From NCBI RefSeq assembly GCF_947495665.1, contig NZ_CANLZV010000005.1, forward strand, positions 124,001 through 188,000: 64,000 bases of DNA. Direction: 5' to 3'. A model generated the notes under the pieces. It was given only the letters and a program-made list of their open reading frames with translations, was not told where the DNA came from and did no database searches. This DNA is from an uncultured Sunxiuqinia sp. (lineage in GTDB: Bacteria > Bacteroidota > Bacteroidia > Bacteroidales > Prolixibacteraceae). The translations under genes were made by a program, and so were the position numbers. Below are positions 35,669 to 45,281 of the stretch, in pieces. Within the stretch, counting starts at the first letter, position 1; each line of letters begins with the position of its first letter.

Positions 35669-35965
35669 TTACTTCTTCACGGTTGTCGTGGTAGGCGTGT
35701 ATATGCCAAAGGTTAAACCAGAAACCAATCCGTTAACAAACGTTTGTCGTGTTGTTACTTCATAATTTTCTGCGCCATCAGCCATCTCCTTTGAATCTGA
35801 AACGCCAACCGGAGCCAAACCATAAATTACATAATGGTTCCATTCAGTAACTTCTTTATTTCCTTGAGCACCATCTCCAACAACGCTGGTGTACGTGTAA
35901 CAAGAAGATAAAGCGAAGACACACAACAAGGTGCCGCCAATAAGTGAAGCAAGTTTTTTTCTCAT
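35669..35965 (-). CDS. Bor-like lipoprotein
   Basis: 98 residues. A lipobox (FALSSC, Cys about residue 22) is followed by CYTYTSVVGDGAQGNKEV and WNHYVIYGLAPVG; the later VNGLVSGLTFGIYTPTT is the Bor signature. Bor (phage lambda and E. coli Iss) is a small outer-membrane lipoprotein linked to serum resistance; homologues in Bacteroidetes are chromosomal and their role is unknown. Ends before a strong terminator. Confidence 0.75.
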   Translation of the reverse strand: MRKKLASLIGGTLLCVFALSSCYTYTSVVGDGAQGNKEVTEWNHYVIYGLAPVGVSDSKEMADGAENYEVTTRQTFVNGLVSGLTFGIYTPTTTTVKK

Positions 35966-36041
35966 AATTAGATGAATAAGGTGATAATTATTTCATACTA
36001 AAATTATGTCTTTTCACATTCAAAGTCAAGACCGTATTCTT

Positions 36042-37070
36042 TTATTCCCAGTCGAGAATAATTTTACCGCAATTGCCTTCTTCCATAATGTCAAAAGCTT
36101 CCTGGAAATTATCGGCCTTCATACGATGTGTAATAACCGGTGAAATATCGAGTCCTGATGTAAGCATCATTTCCATGTGGTACCAGGTTTCGTACATTTC
36201 ACGGCCGTAAATTCCTTTCAGGGTTAGCCCCTTAAAAATGAGCTTGCTCCAGTTGATTTGTGTGTTTTTGGGCAATAGGCCGAGTAAGGAAATTTTCCCG
36301 CCATTATACATATTCTCCACCATATCGTTGAAAGCGATGGGAGATCCGCTGCACTCCAGACCAATGTCAAATCCGGCAACCATGCCCAGGCTTCCCATGG
36401 CTTCGCGAACACTTTCTTTGGTAGGGTCAATGACTTTTGTTGCACCCATTTTGCGGGCTAACTCACGTCGGTAAGGACTGAGGTCGGTTCCCACAATGTT
36501 GCGAGAACCTGCAAATTTGCAGACAGCAGCAGCCATGGCTCCAATGGGACCACCAATACCGGTAATCAGCACATCTTCGCCTAAAAGCGGGAAGGAGAGG
36601 GCTGTGTGGGTCGCATTTCCCAGAGGGTCCATGATGGCCATTGTTTCATCAGAAATACGGGGATCTACTTTTAATACGTTTTTGGCGGGAACTGAAATAT
36701 ACTCAGCAAAACCACCATCGCGCTGCACGCCAATTCCTACAGTGTGGTCACAAATGTGTTGACGTCCACGCCGGCAGTTTCGGCAAAAACCACAAGAAAT
36801 ATGGCCTTCAACCGTTACGCGTTCGCCCACATGTACCCGATCCACTTCAGAGCCTACTTCAACTACCTCACCCATGTATTCGTGTCCGATGATTACAGGC
36901 GTTTTAATCGTGTTTTGGGCCCATTCATCCCATTTGTAAATGTGCAGGTCAGTACCGCATACGGCGGCTTTCTTTATCTTAATCAGGACATCATTGTGTC
37001 CAACTTTGGGCATGGGGACTTCTTCCATCCATAAGCCACGTTCAGGTTTACTTTTTACAATTGCTTTCAT
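36042..37070 (-). CDS. tdh: L-threonine 3-dehydrogenase
   Basis: 342 residues from the ATG at 37070 (MKAIVKSKPERGLW), the usual Tdh length. Medium-chain zinc dehydrogenase: catalytic zinc Cys in CGTDLHIYKWDEWA with GHEYMGEVVEVG, structural zinc in CGFCRNCRRGRQHIC, and NAD-binding GIGGPIGAMAAAVC. DEWAQNT after the first Cys is typical of threonine dehydrogenases. It oxidises threonine to 2-amino-3-ketobutyrate. The usual partner kbl (glycine C-acetyltransferase) is not adjacent. Confidence 0.93.
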   Translation of the reverse strand: MKAIVKSKPERGLWMEEVPMPKVGHNDVLIKIKKAAVCGTDLHIYKWDEWAQNTIKTPVIIGHEYMGEVVEVGSEVDRVHVGERVTVEGHISCGFCRNCRRGRQHICDHTVGIGVQRDGGFAEYISVPAKNVLKVDPRISDETMAIMDPLGNATHTALSFPLLGEDVLITGIGGPIGAMAAAVCKFAGSRNIVGTDLSPYRRELARKMGATKVIDPTKESVREAMGSLGMVAGFDIGLECSGSPIAFNDMVENMYNGGKISLLGLLPKNTQINWSKLIFKGLTLKGIYGREMYETWYHMEMMLTSGLDISPVITHRMKADNFQEAFDIMEEGNCGKIILDWE

Positions 37071-37149
37071 GAAATTAGTACATTTTTGCTTCAACAAATT
37101 AAGGCTATTTCAGCCCAAAAGAAAGAATGAATATCATATTTTTTATTGA

Positions 37150-37635
37150 TTACTTATGATAAGTGTTTGGATCCACAGCCAGGGGGGACCATTGCTTGTA
37201 GAAAAGGAGCACTTCTTTGGGATCGTAGGCACCCTCTTTTTCCAGATAGGCTGAATTCTGCGTGTGTATACGTTCTCCGCTGGCATCTAAAACAACAAAA
37301 ACAGGGAAGCCAAACCGTTGCGGAAAGTCCAATGATTTCAGTACATCCAGGTTTTTATTTTCCTTGCTGTAGTTCACTTTGACCACCACATAATTGGCAT
37401 CAACAAAAGCTTTGATTTCAGAGTCGTTTTCAACAAAACGGTGGAATTTAATACACCAGGGGCACCAGTTCCCTCCAATTTGCAGAAACACATGTTTGCC
37501 TTCTGCTTTGGCTTGTTCGACCGCTTGTTGAATTACAGCTTTAGCATTCGCTTCCGGATTGTAAATCGCGCTTGGTTGGGCAAACAGGCTACTGCCTATT
37601 ACGATTGAAAATAGAACACCCAATAACTTTTTCAT
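37150..37635 (-). CDS. Periplasmic thioredoxin-like protein
   Basis: 161 residues with a signal peptide (cleavage after SSLFAQ). The active site is WCPWC in GGNWCPWCIKFHRF, followed by the cis-Pro region FPVFVVLDASG. This CPWC type falls in the thioredoxin_7/DUF255-like group of periplasmic thiol-disulfide proteins. Partner and substrate unknown. Its own -7 element lies just upstream. Confidence 0.88.
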   Translation of the reverse strand: MKKLLGVLFSIVIGSSLFAQPSAIYNPEANAKAVIQQAVEQAKAEGKHVFLQIGGNWCPWCIKFHRFVENDSEIKAFVDANYVVVKVNYSKENKNLDVLKSLDFPQRFGFPVFVVLDASGERIHTQNSAYLEKEGAYDPKEVLLFYKQWSPLAVDPNTYHK

Positions 37636-37657
37636 GGTAATTATTTTTTGAAGGGGC

Positions 37658-37665
37658 CAAAATTA
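37658..37665 (-). promoter_or_regulatory. -7 promoter element of the thioredoxin-like gene (TAATTTTG)
   Basis: Perfect TAnnTTTG on the minus strand, 23 bases before the ATG. Confidence 0.4.
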
Positions 37666-37851
37666 AACGATTGGAAGATGAGATAACCTGATCAAAAATC
37701 ATGTTTCTTGTTTGAAATAAGAAATAGAAAGCCTGTTTTTACGGGTGTTTGACCGTTGTTCGGATTAAACAGTTTGTAATCAGATTTTCGACATGCCCTT
37801 TGGACTGAAGCTTTTCATTTGATCAATACCACTCGTGATGAAGTTTAGGCA

Positions 37852-37884
37852 ATAAAAAAACCGCCTTTGCGTACAAAAGCGGTT
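37852..37884 (-). terminator. Intrinsic terminator of metG
   Basis: On the minus strand, AACCGC (37884-37879) pairs with GCGGTT (37864-37859), continuing through an internal mismatch to a second short A/T stem, and TTTTTTT follows. About 90 bases past the metG stop. Confidence 0.7.
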
Positions 37885-37974
37885 CTTGTTATATGTAGAG
37901 TAAGTGGCCGATCCGCAAAGGCAGTACGGCAACTTACGGAAGCGCGCCAACATGTGTTGGCACGACTGTCTTTA

Positions 37975-40008
37975 TTAACGTATTTCTGAGCCGTTTTTCA
38001 CCTTTTCTTCCGGAGAAACGAAGCGTAGGGTACCATCGGCATCCTCAGCCATCAGAATCATGCCCTGTGACTCAATTCCACGAATTTTGCGTGGCTCCAG
38101 GTTCACTAAAATCGAAACTTGTTTTCCAATAATATCCTCGGGTTTGTAATGCTCGGCAATTCCTGAAACAACGGTCCGTTTATCAATTCCTGTATCAACT
38201 TTCAGTTGCAACAGTTTCTTGGTTTTTGGAACCAACTCTGCTTCCAAAATGGTTCCGGTGCGGATATCCATTTTCATGAAATCGTCGAACGTACAATTTT
38301 CTTTTGCTGGTTTGGCCACGGCTTCAGCCGCTTCGTTGGCTTTTTTAGTATCCAGCAGCTTTTGCACCTGAGCTTCGATAACGGCATCTTCAATCTTTTC
38401 GAACAACAATTCAGGTTTGTTGGTCAGGTGTCCGGCAGCCAGTAAATCCGTGCGGCCCAGCTCGCTCCATTCCAATTTCTCCATGTTAAGGAAACCACGA
38501 AGCTTATCCATGCTCATTGGTAAGAATGGCTCCAGCATAATGGTCAGGTTGGCTGTGATCTGCAAGCAGATATTCATGACCGTTTTAACGCGTTCCGGGT
38601 CTGTTTTTACCACTTTCCAAGGCTCTTCATCGGCCAGGTACTTATTGCCCAAACGAGCTAAATCCATGGCTAATTTCAGCGCTTCACGGAAACGGTAGTT
38701 GTCCAGACTCTTCTCAACTTCTCCTTTCAAGCGGCCAATTTCAGCTAAGGCCGCTTGGTCTACTTCGTTTAGCTCACCCAAAGCAGGCACTTCGCCTTGG
38801 TAATATTTTTGAGTTAGCACCAACGCCCGATTGACAAAGTTACCCAACACGGCAACCAGCTCGTTGTTATTCCGGGCTTGGTAATCTTTCCAGGTAAAGT
38901 CATTGTCTTTGGTTTCCGGAGCATTGGCGGTCAATACATACTTTAGTACATCTTCTTTTCCGGGGAATTCATCGAGGTATTCATGCAACCAAACTGCCCA
39001 GTTTCGTGAGGTGGAGATTTTGTCCCCTTCCAGGTTCAGGAATTCGTTGGCTGGAACGTTCTCAGGAAGAATGTAAGTTCCTTCGGCTTTCAACATACTT
39101 GGGAAAATGATGCAGTGGAAGACAATGTTGTCTTTTCCAATGAAGTGCAGCATTTTGGTTTCCGAATCTTTCCACCATTTCTCCCAGTCCGGAGTCAGCT
39201 CCTTGGTGGCTGAAATGTAGCCAATAGGCGCGTCAAACCATACGTATAGCACTTTCCCTTCGGCGCCTTCAACCGGTACGGGAACGCCCCAGTTCAGGTC
39301 GCGGGTCACTGCTCTTGGGTTCAAGCCGCTGTCAATCCAGCTTTTGCATTGCCCGTAAACATTTGATTTCCATTCTTTGTGTCCTTCCAGAATCCATTCT
39401 TTCAACCAAGGTTCGTATTGGTCAAGTGGTAAGTACCAGTGTTTGGTTTCTTTCAGCACCGGCGTATTTCCACTGATCATGGATTTTGGGTTGATCAACT
39501 CCGTTGGGCTAAGCGAAGTTCCGCAGCTTTCGCACTGGTCGCCATACGCTTTTTCGAACGAGCACTTGGGGCAGGTTCCAACAATGTAGCGGTCGGCCAA
39601 AAACTGCTTGTTTTCTTCGTCGTAATACTGCTCGCTGGTTTGCTCTACAAACTTACCTTCATCATACAGCTTCTTGAAAAACTCGGCGGCTGTTTCATGA
39701 TGAATTTCTGCACTGGTCCGTGAATACACGTCGAATGAAATACCAAAGCGGGCAAATGAATCTTTGATCATGCCATGGTACTTATCCACGATATCCTGCG
39801 GAGTAACTCCTTCGTTTTTTGCTTTCAAGGTGATCGGAACACCGTGTTCATCCGATCCTCCAATAAAGGCAACTTCTTCATTTTTCAAACGAAGGTAGCG
39901 GGCGTAAATATCAGCCGGAACGTAAACACCGGCCAGGTGACCAATATGCACTGGTCCATTGGCATACGGCAGGGCAGAAGTAATTAGGGTACGTTTGTAT
40001 TTTGACAT
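37975..40008 (-). CDS. metG: Methionine-tRNA ligase
   Basis: 677 residues. Class I synthetase: HIGH motif as HIGHLAG in [18 protein letters not shown] motif as DKISTSRNW, zinc knuckle [18 protein letters not shown]. The C-terminal region (about 575-677) is an EMAP/Arc1p-type tRNA-binding domain ([22 protein letters not shown]), which makes the enzyme a dimer in E. coli-type MetRS. It charges tRNA-Met. Single gene with its own -7 element and terminator. Confidence 0.97.
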   Translation of the reverse strand: MSKYKRTLITSALPYANGPVHIGHLAGVYVPADIYARYLRLKNEEVAFIGGSDEHGVPITLKAKNEGVTPQDIVDKYHGMIKDSFARFGISFDVYSRTSAEIHHETAAEFFKKLYDEGKFVEQTSEQYYDEENKQFLADRYIVGTCPKCSFEKAYGDQCESCGTSLSPTELINPKSMISGNTPVLKETKHWYLPLDQYEPWLKEWILEGHKEWKSNVYGQCKSWIDSGLNPRAVTRDLNWGVPVPVEGAEGKVLYVWFDAPIGYISATKELTPDWEKWWKDSETKMLHFIGKDNIVFHCIIFPSMLKAEGTYILPENVPANEFLNLEGDKISTSRNWAVWLHEYLDEFPGKEDVLKYVLTANAPETKDNDFTWKDYQARNNNELVAVLGNFVNRALVLTQKYYQGEVPALGELNEVDQAALAEIGRLKGEVEKSLDNYRFREALKLAMDLARLGNKYLADEEPWKVVKTDPERVKTVMNICLQITANLTIMLEPFLPMSMDKLRGFLNMEKLEWSELGRTDLLAAGHLTNKPELLFEKIEDAVIEAQVQKLLDTKKANEAAEAVAKPAKENCTFDDFMKMDIRTGTILEAELVPKTKKLLQLKVDTGIDKRTVVSGIAEHYKPEDIIGKQVSILVNLEPRKIRGIESQGMILMAEDADGTLRFVSPEEKVKNGSEIR

Positions 40009-40055
40009 CTCAAGGTGTTTTTATTATGGTGAAAACCAATTCTGTTTAAGGGCTA

Positions 40056-40063
40056 CAAAGATA
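40056..40063 (-). promoter_or_regulatory. -7 promoter element of metG (TATCTTTG)
   Basis: Perfect TAnnTTTG on the minus strand, 47 bases before the metG ATG. Confidence 0.45.
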
Positions 40064-40134
40064 AACGAAATTTTGAGCCGAAAGAATAGATTACCAATGC
40101 AAAAACGATTGATTTTAAATGCTTATTTCGTTTG

Positions 40135-42333
40135 CTAAAGCATCAACAAACCGTTTTTTCTCAAGCTCATCATGGGCTTGCTGTTCCAAAAAAGGATAAA
40201 ATCTTCGCCGGTTTCCTCCTCAAAACTCGTTTGCAGTTCGTCAAAAGTCGCCAGAGAAGTGTTTTCAACAGCTAATCGTGGAAGCTGTTCCATGAGCCAT
40301 TTTCCTTCCTGTTCTTTCAGTTGAATGCTGATTTCTGAATGTTTATTCGAAAATGCTAGCTGCGCCATCGGGTAGCTTCGTTTTTTCTTCTTTTTACTGA
40401 AGTAATCAATGGTGGCTTTTCCTCCGATCCAAACAATGGATGCGGATGAGCTGACGGGTTGGTATTCCTGCGATTCGATCGCCTGTTCGATAAAGTGCGG
40501 ATTGACTTTGGTGTGTGGCACCTTAAAATCAAACCACTCCTGTAATGGAAGATCAAAGCCAATGTCATGCATATAGTTGTAGAGCGATGCTTTTAGTCCT
40601 TCGCTGAACAGCTCATGTTGGCAGCCACTCGGATCGCTATGAACCAGGTCGTTATTGGCAAAGGTGCCCACCGTTTTATTTTCTATTTTGACGTTGAATT
40701 TTTCGGGATGAAGACCGACTGGGCTGTGCGCTGTCATCGCAAACTGATGCCAAAAGCCGGATTGAATGACTCCTGCTTCAAACAGCTGGCGGACCACTTC
40801 CAGGGAGTCGATGGTTTCCTGGGCTGTTTGCGTGGGAAAGCCATACATCAGGTAGGCATGCACCATGATTCCTGCCTGGGTGAAATTATCAGTTACCTTG
40901 GCTACTTTGGTCAAACTGACGCCCTTGTTGATCATGCCCAATAAGCGGTCGGAGGCCACTTCCAATCCGCCGGATACTGCAATGCAGCCCGATGTTCTCA
41001 GGAGCTGGCATAAGTCGTAGGAAAAACTTTTTTCGAAACGAATGTTGGTCCACCAAACGACACTGAGTTTGCGGCGGATAATTTCCTGGGCAAGCGCGCG
41101 CATCAAGGCTGGTGGGGCTGCTTCGTCAACAAAGTGGAAGCCAATTTGCCCGGTTTGCTTAATGAGCTGTTCCATGCGATCGACCAATAGCTGCACGCTG
41201 CTAGGCTCGTAGCGTTTGATGTAGTCCAGCGAAGTGTCGCAAAAGGTGCAACGGCCCCAATAGCAGCCATGCGCCAGGGTGAGTTTATTCCAGCGCCCAT
41301 CGTTCCAAAGGCGGTGCATGGGATTCGCAATTTCAATCACTGAAAGGTACTGATGAAGCGGCAAATCGGAGTAATCGGGAATGCCCACATCGGCCTGTGA
41401 AATATCTCTTTCAGTGGCACCATCACTGTAAATCACTTCTCCGTTAACGCGTCTGAATGTACGTTTTAGCAAATCGGCTTCACGTTTGCCATCCAAGTGT
41501 TCAAGCAGCAGGAGAGTCGTTGCTTCGCCATCGTCCAAGGTAATAAAGTCAACGAAATCAAACACTCGAGGATCAGAAAGTGAACGTAGCTCGGTGTTAG
41601 GAAAGCCGCCACCCATGACTCTTGGAATTGCTGGATGGTGTTCTTTTAACCATTGACCACATTTCAGGGCACTGTACAGATTTCCCGGAAAGGGAACCGA
41701 AAAGGCAACCACTGTTGGCTGATAGTCGGCTATTTTTTGCTCCAGTAAAGTGAGTGTCAACCGATCAATAAAACTGTCTGGTTCAAGCAGTGATTGGTGG
41801 ATTTCATCAAACGTATTGGCCGAACTGCTTAAGCGCTCCGCATAACGGCTAAAACCGAAATGAGGATCGACGGCTTCCACAATCAGGTCAGAAAGATCTT
41901 CCAGGTAAAGTGTCGCCAGGTGCTTGGCTTTGTCCTGCAAGCCCATAGTTCCAAAAGCCCAGTCCAAGTCGTCGGTATGGGCAAAACGGGAAGCTTCGGG
42001 CAGGTAACTCCTTTCGCAAATCACATGAGCCAAAGCGGTGTTTTTGTTTTGCAGGAAAGCAATAACCGGATCAATCGTGTGGATGTATTCATCGTGTAAA
42101 TTAAAAATACGCCGGGCGTTATCGGACAACTCAGGATTTCTGCTTTCAATATCTTGAAAAAGAGAGCTCAATCCGTTGGTGGAGAACAAGGCTAAAATGA
42201 CTTCAATCCCCAAATCACATTGATGGGAAGGAATGGATTTTGTATTTAGAAAACCCTTCAAATAGGCGGTTGCAGGATACGGCGTATTGAGCTGCGTGAA
42301 CGGTGGCGTGATGAATAGTATTTTTTGACTCAC
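40135..42333 (-). CDS. B12-binding-domain radical SAM protein with C-x4-C-x2-C motif
   Basis: 732 residues, GTG start at 42333. Residues 1-300 contain an incomplete match to the cobalamin-binding Rossmann domain (ILFITPPFTQLNTPYP, VVAFSVPFPGNL, RVMGGGFPNTEL). The radical SAM core starts near residue 350 with GCYWGRCTFCD, so the cysteines are spaced C-x4-C-x2-C rather than C-x3-C-x2-C. HFVDEAAPP and SGGLEVASDRLLGMINKG follow, as in other family members, and the C-terminal 150 residues are unassigned. Substrate unknown; such enzymes often do methylations or ring rearrangements. It stands alone, in a genome region with a large B12 salvage locus. Confidence 0.82.
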   Translation of the reverse strand: MSQKILFITPPFTQLNTPYPATAYLKGFLNTKSIPSHQCDLGIEVILALFSTNGLSSLFQDIESRNPELSDNARRIFNLHDEYIHTIDPVIAFLQNKNTALAHVICERSYLPEASRFAHTDDLDWAFGTMGLQDKAKHLATLYLEDLSDLIVEAVDPHFGFSRYAERLSSSANTFDEIHQSLLEPDSFIDRLTLTLLEQKIADYQPTVVAFSVPFPGNLYSALKCGQWLKEHHPAIPRVMGGGFPNTELRSLSDPRVFDFVDFITLDDGEATTLLLLEHLDGKREADLLKRTFRRVNGEVIYSDGATERDISQADVGIPDYSDLPLHQYLSVIEIANPMHRLWNDGRWNKLTLAHGCYWGRCTFCDTSLDYIKRYEPSSVQLLVDRMEQLIKQTGQIGFHFVDEAAPPALMRALAQEIIRRKLSVVWWTNIRFEKSFSYDLCQLLRTSGCIAVSGGLEVASDRLLGMINKGVSLTKVAKVTDNFTQAGIMVHAYLMYGFPTQTAQETIDSLEVVRQLFEAGVIQSGFWHQFAMTAHSPVGLHPEKFNVKIENKTVGTFANNDLVHSDPSGCQHELFSEGLKASLYNYMHDIGFDLPLQEWFDFKVPHTKVNPHFIEQAIESQEYQPVSSSASIVWIGGKATIDYFSKKKKKRSYPMAQLAFSNKHSEISIQLKEQEGKWLMEQLPRLAVENTSLATFDELQTSFEEETGEDFILFWNSKPMMSLRKNGLLML

Positions 42334-42581
42334 AGTTAAATATTTAGAGCTGTAAAAGTAATAATAAACTGTGGAAAGATTGAGTTTGATGGTTAGGTGT
42401 GGGGGAGAATGGAGGATTGCTTAAAAGGGAAGGGATTGATTGATCTATAGTTAGCAACGATTGGTAGACTTTGTGTTGAATCTGGGTTGGAAAAAGAATC
42501 TGGCTCATCGTTTCTTTCAGAAATAGATCGCCTGAAAACTGAATAATCCTTTGTAATTTCGTTGCAACAACTATTTACGCT

Positions 42582-43409
42582 ATGATTGGATTTGACAATG
42601 GTTCTTACCGGAATTTATCGGAAATAAGTATTCCCATTACGAGTCTTTCGATTAACCGGGGCTACGGTGCATTTGAGTTTTTAGAGGTGATTAACGGAAA
42701 GCCTTTTTATGGCGATCGGCATGTAAGTCGGTTTTTAAAAAGCATGCGACTCTTAAAGGTCAAAACCAATTTTGATGATCGTCTGGGTGAAGTCATCGCT
42801 GAATTAATAGAGAGAAACGAGCTCTGGAACGGCTTTATCAAGCTGTTTGCCTTGCCACACGAGGCAGTTTTTCAAGCGCATTATGAAGCATCATTGTATG
42901 CTTTTCCTACGCAAATGCCGGACTATCCTGCTTCGTTTTATGCCGATGGGGTTCGTTTGGTTCTGCAAGCTTTTGACCGCTTTCTGCCAAAAGCCAAATC
43001 GACGAACTACCTGGCCGGACAATATTGGATGAACGAACAAAGCGATCCACGAGTGACGGATGTGCTGTTCCACAATGGAAAAACAGTACAGGAAACTTCG
43101 CGTGGCAACCTTTTTGTGGTGAAAGCGGGGAAGGTAATCACTCCGTCTGAAAATGTGCTTGAAGGTGTTACCCGGGGCTTAGTGCTGGAGATTTTGAAAG
43201 CCAAACAACTGCCGTTTGCAGAGGCTGAACTGAGCCTGGAAGAACTACTAACAGCCGATGAAGTCTTTTTGTCGAGCACTACCAAGCATATTATGCCGGT
43301 TACCACCTTGGATGATCATCAGGTGGCTGACGGTAAGCCGGGCCCCATCACCCGGGAAGTGATGGAAGCATTTAAGCAGCATAAACAGGCCTATGGTTTA
43401 TCGAGCTGA
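42582..43409 (+). CDS. Class IV aminotransferase (branched-chain / aminodeoxychorismate lyase type)
   Basis: 275 residues. Fold type IV PLP enzyme: the N-terminal SINRGYGAFEFLEVINGKPF, the PLP lysine likely in KAKSTNYLAGQYW, ETSRGNLFVVKAGKVITPS, EGVTRGLVLEI and DEVFLSSTTKHIMPV with the phosphate-binding loop. Such enzymes transaminate branched-chain amino acids or D-alanine, or release pyruvate from aminodeoxychorismate; sequence alone does not settle it. It is monocistronic, ending in a clear terminator. Confidence 0.88.
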   Translation: MIGFDNGSYRNLSEISIPITSLSINRGYGAFEFLEVINGKPFYGDRHVSRFLKSMRLLKVKTNFDDRLGEVIAELIERNELWNGFIKLFALPHEAVFQAHYEASLYAFPTQMPDYPASFYADGVRLVLQAFDRFLPKAKSTNYLAGQYWMNEQSDPRVTDVLFHNGKTVQETSRGNLFVVKAGKVITPSENVLEGVTRGLVLEILKAKQLPFAEAELSLEELLTADEVFLSSTTKHIMPVTTLDDHQVADGKPGPITREVMEAFKQHKQAYGLSS

Positions 43410-43450
43410 TAGTGTGTGGTGAAACACCTTTATCGGATGACATTAATTGG

Positions 43451-43481
43451 ATCCGATCTTTGAAAAAGGATCGGATTTTTT
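43451..43481 (+). terminator. Intrinsic terminator after the class IV aminotransferase gene
   Basis: ATCCGATC (43451-43458) pairs with GATCGGAT (43469-43476), loop of 10 bases, then TTTTT. 42 bases past the stop codon. Confidence 0.8.
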
Positions 43482-43542
43482 AATCGATTGGAACCACTGT
43501 TTGTGGGCATGGTTCTTATATTCAAATCAATTGCTTCCCCGT

Positions 43543-43550
43543 ATGTTTGC
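43543..43550 (+). promoter_or_regulatory. -7 promoter element of the BCCT transporter gene (TATGTTTG)
   Basis: Perfect TAnnTTTG, 89 bases before the ATG at 43640, implying a leader of about 80 bases. Confidence 0.4.
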
Positions 43551-43639
43551 ATTAGCCTTTCAGTTTTCTTATCTTACATCAAAAGCCTAAAGTAACTTCC
43601 TGCTAGCTCTTTACAATGTAAATCTTAATATGAAAAGCT

Positions 43640-45259
43640 ATGGCAGAACAAGAAGAAAACTATGAAATTAATCCCGAATTAAAATCGACGAAAAGATACT
43701 TTGATGTAGATGCTCCTGTGTTCTGGCCAGCAGCGATCGTTGTCATTTTGTTTATTGCCATAACCTTGATTGTAGGCGACCCCATGGAGGAGGTGTTCGG
43801 TAAAATTCAGAATACCATCTCTGATACTGGAGGCTGGTTCTTTGTTTTGGCAGTCAATTTCTTTCTTGTTTTCGTGCTTTACATCGCCTTTAGCAAGTAT
43901 GGCGAAATCAGACTGGGAGGGCGGAATGCCAAACCCGAATTTTCGAAGGGCGCTTGGTTTGCCATGCTTTTTAGTGCAGGAATGGGAATTGGAATCTTGT
44001 TTTGGAGTGTGGGTGAGCCCATGAATCACTTTGTTAATTCGCCCATCTCTGAAGATCAAACGGTAGAAGCGGCCCGGGTAGCCATGGAGCTCACCTTTTT
44101 GCACTGGGGGCTGCATGCCTGGGGAATATACGCCTTGGTAGGCATGGCACTGGCCTTTTTTACGTTTAACAGAGGACTTCCCTTGACCATCAGTTCCATA
44201 TTTTACCCTATTTTGGGGCGTCGCATCAATGGCCCTGTTGGAAAGATTATCAATGTACTGGCGGTGGTTGCTACGCTTTTTGGTTTGGCAACTTCACTGG
44301 GAATGGGGGTGCAGCAAGTAAGTGCCGGACTCGCTCACCTGTTTGATCTGCCCAACAACATCAACACCCAGGTTATTTTAATAATTCTGATTACGCTTGC
44401 AGCAACAGGTTCGGTTGTGGCCGGGCTGAGTGCGGGGGTGAAACGACTGAGTGAAATCAACATCGTGCTGGCCGGTCTCTTTTTGCTGTTCATCATTCTG
44501 GTTGGGCCTACCTTGTTTATCGTCGACTCCTTTGTGCAGAACCTGGGAAGTTATGTGCAGAACTTTTTTGAATTGAGTTTCTGGACAGAGACTTATCAGC
44601 AATCGGATTGGCAAAACAGCTGGACGGTATTTTATTGGGCCTGGTGGGTCAGCTGGTCGCCTTTTGTGGGCATGTTCATTGCCCGTATTTCGCGGGGACG
44701 AACGCTTAAAGAATTTGTTTTAGGGGTACTGATTGTTCCTTCCTTGCTGACTTTTTTATGGCTGTCGGCCTTTGGGGGCAGTGCTATGTTTCTTGAGTTG
44801 AATGGCCTGGCCGATATCACCGGTGCGGTAAAAGACAATGTGGCCACTTCGCTTTATGTGCTGCTGGAGCAGTTTCCAATTTCCTCGATTACTTCCATGG
44901 TTGGTGTAGTGTTAGTGGCCAGTTTCTTTGTCACCAGCTCCGATTCCGGTTCACTGGTGGTTGACAGCTTAACGGCTGGCGGGAAGCTGGATGCACCTGT
45001 TGCTCAGCGTATTTTCTGGGCACTGACAGAAGGTGCGATTGCTGCGGTACTTTTGGTTGGTGGTGGTTTGCAGGCACTGCAAACAGCCGCAACTACTACC
45101 GGGCTGCCGTTTGCTGTTATTCTGATTATTATTGCCTGGAGTTTGATGAAAGGATTACGGGGTGAGCATGTCGAGATGATGGAACGCTTGCGGGAGAAGG
45201 AACAGAAGGATTATCAGCGAATCATTGTCGATATTCTGAAAAAGAGAGAGTCGAAATAG
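43640..45259 (+). CDS. BCCT family betaine/carnitine/choline transporter
   Basis: 539 residues with about 12 membrane spans. The family signature around WAWWVSWSPFVGMFIARISRGR (about residues 332-353), with its substrate-binding tryptophans, is intact; GMGIGILFWSVGEPM near residue 117 is the second hallmark. These carriers import betaine or related quaternary amines with Na+ or H+, for osmoprotection. The gene is followed after 22 bases by a universal stress protein and then a betaine-binding lipoprotein, which supports an osmolyte role. Confidence 0.93.
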   Translation: MAEQEENYEINPELKSTKRYFDVDAPVFWPAAIVVILFIAITLIVGDPMEEVFGKIQNTISDTGGWFFVLAVNFFLVFVLYIAFSKYGEIRLGGRNAKPEFSKGAWFAMLFSAGMGIGILFWSVGEPMNHFVNSPISEDQTVEAARVAMELTFLHWGLHAWGIYALVGMALAFFTFNRGLPLTISSIFYPILGRRINGPVGKIINVLAVVATLFGLATSLGMGVQQVSAGLAHLFDLPNNINTQVILIILITLAATGSVVAGLSAGVKRLSEINIVLAGLFLLFIILVGPTLFIVDSFVQNLGSYVQNFFELSFWTETYQQSDWQNSWTVFYWAWWVSWSPFVGMFIARISRGRTLKEFVLGVLIVPSLLTFLWLSAFGGSAMFLELNGLADITGAVKDNVATSLYVLLEQFPISSITSMVGVVLVASFFVTSSDSGSLVVDSLTAGGKLDAPVAQRIFWALTEGAIAAVLLVGGGLQALQTAATTTGLPFAVILIIIAWSLMKGLRGEHVEMMERLREKEQKDYQRIIVDILKKRESK

Positions 45260-45281
45260 TTGTTTTAAACCAGTAAAGATT

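Larger units (their letters stand above)
37636..37974. other. Gene-free gap between the thioredoxin gene and metG
   Basis: 339 bp. It holds a -7 element for the thioredoxin gene (37658-37665) and the metG terminator (about 37852-37884). A further 6-7-bp inverted repeat (GCCAACATGTGTTGGC, 37946-37961) lies 14 bases past the metG stop. Nothing else recognised in 37670-37850. Confidence 0.6.

Noticed and set aside
35669-35965. Prophage remnant, from the Bor-like lipoprotein
   Set aside because: No other phage gene, integrase or attachment repeat is nearby; Bor-like genes occur as ordinary chromosomal genes in this phylum.
37946-37961. GCCAACATGTGTTGGC as the metG terminator
   Set aside because: No T-run follows on the minus strand; the hairpin at 37852-37884 has one and is the better terminator.
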